Source of the DNA: JAVXAG01 sp036660615
GTDB lineage: Bacteria; Bacillota; Clostridia; Peptostreptococcales; Anaerovoracaceae
Direction: 5' to 3'
Length of the DNA stretch: 26,747 nucleotides
Assembly (NCBI GenBank): GCA_036660615.1
Contig: JAVXAG010000008.1
Location: 1-26,747, forward strand
In this document: piece after piece, positions 23,570 through 26,747 of the stretch
Numbering within the stretch: the stretch's first letter is position 1
Layout of the letters: the number at the start of each line of letters is the position of its first letter
Position numbers and translations under genes: made by a program
Notes under the pieces: generated by a model
The model's database searches: none
What the model was told of the DNA's origin: nothing
What the model saw: only the letters and a program-made list of their open reading frames with translations

Positions 23570-25231
23570 ATGGATAAAAAACAACAAATTTACAAAAAAA
23601 TATATGAACAATATGACAATTGGTTGAGTCAGACGGAGCTAGAACCGGAGATTAGGGACGAACTATTAGATATAAAGAATAGTCCAGAAAAAATCGCAGA
23701 AGCTTTTCACAAAGAACTGAAATTTGGTACTTCAGGCATAAGGGGCATTATTGGTGCAGGAACCAATCGAATGAATGTACACGTGGTAGAGGGTATTACT
23801 CAGGGACTTTCAAATTATGTCAACAAGAATTTTGTCAAACCGTCAGTTGTCATTTGTTATGATAGTAGGAAGAATTCTCGAAAGTTTGCAGAGAAGGCAG
23901 CCGAAGTTTTAATGGGCAATGGAATAGATGCCTTTATTTTTAGTGAGATTGCTACGGTTTCTTTGCTTTCATATACCATTAGGAAACTGCACAGTTCTAT
24001 GGGTATAATTATTACAGCCAGTCACAATCCAAAGGATTACAATGGATATAAGGTATACAATCAATTTGGATATCAGATTACAGGTGTCGATGCAAAAGCC
24101 ATACTAGATGAAACGGAAAAAATAAACGTTTTTAATGATATAAAACGTGGAAAAATCAGTCCTTTTGATAATGAAACTGAGATAATTAACTCATTTATTG
24201 AAGAAATTACAAAAGCTACAACTATTGATGAAATATTGGATAAAAACATTCTTGAGAATTTGCGAATTGTCTACACTCCTTTAAACGGAGCAGGAAATTT
24301 GTTCGTTAGGAAAGCTTTTGAATCAGTAGGATTTTCTAATGTTTTTTTGGTTGATTCTCAAATTGAAGCTGACGAAAATTTCACCACCTGCGCTATTCCA
24401 AACCCTGAAAAGATACAAACATATGAGGAAAGTTTAAAAGTATTAAAAAGTAAGCATGGAGATATTATTATAGCAACAGATCCTGATTGTGATAGAGTTG
24501 GCGTTGCGCTTATTCATAACGGCCAAGAACTTTTACTTACCGGCAACCAACTAGGCATATTAATTTTGGACTTTTTGTGTACTTATGGTCAGCCAAAAAA
24601 GGGACAGATTGTTTACAGAAGTATTGTTAGTACGCCACTTATTGACAAAATCGCAGAGAACTATGGTCTGAAAGTTATTAACACATTGACGGGCTTTAAA
24701 TATATTGGACAGAACATCACTCAGCTTGAGTCAGAGGGTAGAATAGACGACTTTTTCTTTGGATTTGAAGAAAGCAATGGCTACCTTGTAAATCCTTTTG
24801 TCAGAGATAAAGACGGTGTTAGCAGTGCATTAATTGTTTGCAAAATGGCGGCTTACTACAAGGCTAAAGGTATGGATTTTGTGGACAAATTGAATCAAAT
24901 TTATAAAACATATGGAAATTATTCGGATTGGTCCTTTAACTATTATTTTGAAGGAGCCAAAGGTCAACAGAAGATAAAAAAAATTATGGATTTTTTTAGA
25001 ACTAATGTAAGGGAAAAAATAGGACAGTCGACAGTGATTGAAGTTTTGGATTATCTAGGCGAAACTGGGCTACCCAAAGAAGATGTTCTTGAATATCACC
25101 TGAACAATGAGGACAAATTTATAATTAGACCTTCCGGTACTGAATCAAAGATAAAGGTATATATTTTCACATATTTTGACCATAAAGAAATAAAGAAAGA
25201 AATTGAAAATATTATAAATATAATAGAATAA
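23570..25231 (+). CDS. Alpha-D-phosphohexomutase (phosphoglucomutase/phosphomannomutase)
   Basis: 553-aa four-domain enzyme interconverting hexose 1- and 6-phosphates, supplying glucose 1-phosphate or mannose 1-phosphate for cell-surface and storage sugars. Motifs: FGTSGIRG (52-59), phosphoserine Ser151 in ITASHNPKDYNG, metal loop DPDCDR (304-309), sugar loop GFEESNG (398-404) and phosphate-binding RPSGTESK near the C-terminus. The length fits the longer PgcA-like bacterial group. Whether it prefers glucose or mannose (or pentose) phosphates cannot be read from sequence. No Shine-Dalgarno sequence precedes the ATG; see the promoter at 23555. Confidence 0.94.
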   Translation: MDKKQQIYKKIYEQYDNWLSQTELEPEIRDELLDIKNSPEKIAEAFHKELKFGTSGIRGIIGAGTNRMNVHVVEGITQGLSNYVNKNFVKPSVVICYDSRKNSRKFAEKAAEVLMGNGIDAFIFSEIATVSLLSYTIRKLHSSMGIIITASHNPKDYNGYKVYNQFGYQITGVDAKAILDETEKINVFNDIKRGKISPFDNETEIINSFIEEITKATTIDEILDKNILENLRIVYTPLNGAGNLFVRKAFESVGFSNVFLVDSQIEADENFTTCAIPNPEKIQTYEESLKVLKSKHGDIIIATDPDCDRVGVALIHNGQELLLTGNQLGILILDFLCTYGQPKKGQIVYRSIVSTPLIDKIAENYGLKVINTLTGFKYIGQNITQLESEGRIDDFFFGFEESNGYLVNPFVRDKDGVSSALIVCKMAAYYKAKGMDFVDKLNQIYKTYGNYSDWSFNYYFEGAKGQQKIKKIMDFFRTNVREKIGQSTVIEVLDYLGETGLPKEDVLEYHLNNEDKFIIRPSGTESKIKVYIFTYFDHKEIKKEIENIINIIE

Positions 25232-25258
25232 AAGGGGAAAGAAAGGCGAATTAGGATT

Positions 25259-26212
25259 ATGAAAAAAAAGCAATTATTGGGGATTATTTTATTAGTTACA
25301 ATTGTATTAATCAGTCTAGTGTGCTGTGGATATACTGCAAATACTACACCAGCTGCTCAAGGAGATAAGCCATTGATAAGTGGCAAATCATATTTTGGAA
25401 CACAAAAGACGTTGGTTATGTGGAGTAAACTAGACGATGTATCGGGATATAAGATTTTTCGCGCCAATGAGAAGAATGGCGATTTTAAGATTATCAAAAC
25501 GATTAACAGTGCCAATACAAGAAGATTTGTTGATACTGGACTAAAGACAGGGGCTACTTATTACTACAAAGTTGCTGGATGTTCGGTAGATTATGATGCA
25601 ATTTCTTTGAGCACTCCTTCAACAACCATTGGGATAAAAGTAAAAGGTGTTATTAAATCTGATCCAAAGGATAAGTTGATGATTGTTAATAAAAATAACA
25701 AAATGAGTTCTAAATACGTGCCCACAAACTTGCGAAGTTTAACTGGATATTCTACCAGTGATGTCAAAGTAAAAAGTTATGTAAAGACTGCATATATTAA
25801 ACTATACAATGCAGCAAAAGAGGACGGTCATACGATAAAAGCGGTATCTGGCTATAGAAGTTATGCCTTACAAAAGTATTTATTTAACTATTATGTTTCT
25901 GTAGACGGACTAAAAGAGGCAGAACGTGCTAGTGCAAGACCTGGAACAAGTGAGCATCAGACAGGTTTGGCCATAGATGTTTCGTCGGCTTCTGTTGGTT
26001 ACGATCTTCTGGAACGCTATGGAAATGAAAAAGAAGGCAAATGGCTAAAGAATAATGCTTACAAATACGGATTCATAATTAGATATGAGCAGGGAAAAGA
26101 AAAAAGAACCGGCTATATGTATGAGCCTTGGCATATTAGATTTGTAGGAAAAGAAGCAGCAAAGTATATTACAGAAAATGATTTGACATTGGAGCAATAC
26201 TTGAAATACTAA
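25259..26212 (+). CDS. VanY-type D-alanyl-D-alanine carboxypeptidase
   Basis: 317-aa exported zinc peptidase trimming D-Ala from peptidoglycan stem peptides. It has an N-terminal membrane/signal helix (about 5-21) followed by Cys22-Cys23-Gly; the residues before them fit a lipobox poorly, so lipoprotein status is open. Next comes a fibronectin-III-like region (about 38-129, with VMWSKLDDVSGYKIFRA and TGLKTGATYYYKVAG). The VanY peptidase domain (about 135-315) follows, with SGYRSY (197-202), zinc ligands His233 and Asp240 (SEHQTGLAIDVS) and His292 (EPWHIRFVG) and the catalytic Glu289. It lies 27 nt after the mutase gene. Such chromosomal enzymes belong to normal wall metabolism; no vancomycin-resistance genes are nearby. 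Confidence 0.94.
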   Translation: MKKKQLLGIILLVTIVLISLVCCGYTANTTPAAQGDKPLISGKSYFGTQKTLVMWSKLDDVSGYKIFRANEKNGDFKIIKTINSANTRRFVDTGLKTGATYYYKVAGCSVDYDAISLSTPSTTIGIKVKGVIKSDPKDKLMIVNKNNKMSSKYVPTNLRSLTGYSTSDVKVKSYVKTAYIKLYNAAKEDGHTIKAVSGYRSYALQKYLFNYYVSVDGLKEAERASARPGTSEHQTGLAIDVSSASVGYDLLERYGNEKEGKWLKNNAYKYGFIIRYEQGKEKRTGYMYEPWHIRFVGKEAAKYITENDLTLEQYLKY

Positions 26213-26285
26213 TTGAAAAATTATAAAATTGACAATGAAAGGTGTAAAAACCCGCTAATTTTCCCAGCTAAAAAATAATTTCTTG

Positions 26286-26537
26286 ATTTGCTCACAGAAT
26301 CGCTCAAAAAGATGCGCCAGTGAGCAGATTTCATTTGGGGGTTTGCAAGTAACTGACTAATATGTTGGCATATGACATAATATAGCAATATATGGGAGCC
26401 AACTGTTGCATTTGCAACAGAATCAACTTGACGGTGGGAGCATTGGCTTGTGATTTTGACAATTAATACCTTGAAACCCATTTTTATCTGAGAATCTGCT
26501 CACTAGCCCTCGATTTTTTGTGTTTCTGTGAGCAAAT
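26286..26537. repeat. 252-bp fold-back (MITE-like) element
   Basis: The terminal 45 bp (26286-26330) pair with the inverted 45 bp at 26493-26537, 35 of 45 positions matching. This includes a perfect 14 bp at the ends (ATTTGCTCACAGAA) and a perfect 12 bp inside (AGTGAGCAGATT). A central stem CTGTTGC/GCAACAG (26403-26409 with 26414-26420) lies on exactly the same axis. ATTTCTT occurs on both sides (26278-26284 and 26543-26549) and could be a target duplication, though the spacing to the repeat ends is uneven (1 and 5 nt). No transposase is present. Confidence 0.65.
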
Positions 26538-26578
26538 TCGACATTTCTTATTTATCGACTCATAATTACAGCGATAAC

Positions 26579-26599
26579 TGATAATGATTCTCATTATCA
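26579..26599. promoter_or_regulatory. Fur-box-like palindrome
   Basis: GATAATGATTCTCATTATC (26580-26598) matches the classic 19-bp Fur box at 17 positions and contains the Bacillus 7-1-7 form TGATAAT-N-ATTATCA with one mismatch. The inverted repeat extends to 12-bp arms (26576-26587 with 26591-26602). A following TTTT means a weak terminator is the alternative reading. It lies about 40 nt before the -10 at 26644. Confidence 0.65.
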
Positions 26600-26640
26600 G
26601 TTTTCCATGCAACATATTTGCACTGAAAAATAATCTTTAG

Positions 26641-26649
26641 TGATATAAT
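26641..26649 (+). promoter_or_regulatory. Extended -10 promoter
   Basis: TGATATAAT, a perfect extended -10 (TG-N-TATAAT). A TTGCAC lies upstream at 26618-26623 but at 20-nt spacing. Confidence 0.5.
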
Positions 26650-26664
26650 AGGAGATTATTATAT

Positions 26665-26697
26665 ATGAATACTTTGGGGCAATATTTGAAGTAGTAA
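26665..26697 (+). pseudogene. Remnant resembling the 3' end of vanY
   Basis: A nine-codon ORF, MNTLGQYLK. The 27 nt at 26671-26697 match the last 27 nt of the VanY gene (26186-26212) at 22 positions. The frame is kept and three of the five differences are silent third-base changes; the others are GAG to GGG and TAC to TAG. This looks like the surviving tail of a second, diverged copy rather than a functional gene. Confidence 0.5.
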
Positions 26698-26698
26698 A

Positions 26699-26727
26699 TA
26701 GACAACTAAATGGCAATATGGTATAAT
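26699..26727 (+). promoter_or_regulatory. Strong promoter reading out of the window
   Basis: TAGACA (26699-26704), 17-nt spacer, TATAAT (26722-26727) with TGG before it (extended -10). Transcription would start near 26734, so the gene lies beyond the right edge. Confidence 0.7.
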
Positions 26728-26747
26728 AACCTCGTCGGGAACGGCTA

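Larger units (their letters stand above)
26213..26747. other. Non-coding right end of the window
   Basis: 535 bp with no convincing gene. From left to right it contains a 252-bp fold-back repeat, a Fur-box-like palindrome, an extended -10 promoter, a nine-codon ORF resembling the vanY tail and a strong promoter pointing out of the window. The 86-codon minus-strand ORF at 26221-26481 lies in the fold-back and does not look like a protein gene. Confidence 0.8.

Noticed and set aside
26221..26481. 86-codon minus-strand ORF in the right-end intergenic region
   Set aside because: It lies in the fold-back repeat, has no recognisable domain and no good ribosome-binding site.
26537..26543. TTCGACA, an exact 0A-box core on the minus strand
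   Set aside because: A single 7-mer at the edge of the fold-back, not placed near a promoter in a useful way; chance is likely in this much sequence.
1..26747. CRISPR arrays, tRNA or rRNA genes, insertion sequences with transposase, prophage genes
   Set aside because: None seen on either strand; all long ORFs are explained by chromosomal genes.

Overview
The window is a chromosomal segment of an AT-rich, Gram-positive, spore-forming anaerobe of class Clostridia. The evidence is Spo0A, the SpoIVB protease, strong AGGAGG ribosome-binding sites, a Bacillus/Clostridium-type LexA box (GAAC-N4-GTTC) and typical clostridial gene families. I cannot name the genus. It comes from a draft assembly: a 100-N placeholder sits inside ftsK. 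Nearly all genes lie on the plus strand. Only dapA, cut by the left edge, is on the minus strand.

Layout. (1) 1-2100: dapA and asd, two lysine/diaminopimelate pathway genes, are divergent from a short shared region. (2) 2103-7451: uppP, ftsK/spoIIIE, rimO and pgsA follow asd with gaps of 3-18 nt and look like one operon. (3) 7522-10176: cinA and recA; recA has a consensus sigma-A promoter with a LexA box at its start site and a second perfect consensus promoter further upstream. (4) 10232-12573: rplU, rpmA and obg. L21 carries a C-terminal extension. L27 lacks the N-terminal extension usual in Firmicutes, and the prp protease gene normally found between them is absent. (5) 12689-16302: a degenerate LytM-domain membrane protein (SpoIVFA-like), an HD-domain hydrolase, and a conserved radical SAM/DUF2344 gene pair of unknown function. 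(6) 16372-19535: comEA, a BofC-C-domain-like membrane protein, spoIVB and spo0A. (7) 19678-23486: a DUF896 gene, an unknown exported or anchored protein, then iscS-iscU-mnmA for Fe-S and 2-thiouridine synthesis, and a 64-aa membrane protein. (8) 23570-26212: a phosphohexomutase, possibly on a leaderless mRNA, and a VanY-type D,D-carboxypeptidase. (9) 26213-26747: a 535-bp region without a convincing gene. It holds a 252-bp fold-back (MITE-like) element, a strong Fur-box-like palindrome, two promoters and a nine-codon remnant resembling the 3' end of vanY.

The window is mostly core housekeeping and sporulation DNA. The most unusual parts are the sporulation checkpoint neighbourhood (SpoIVFA-like and BofC-like genes near spoIVB, the latter under a candidate forespore promoter), the modified L21/L27 pair, and the non-coding right end.
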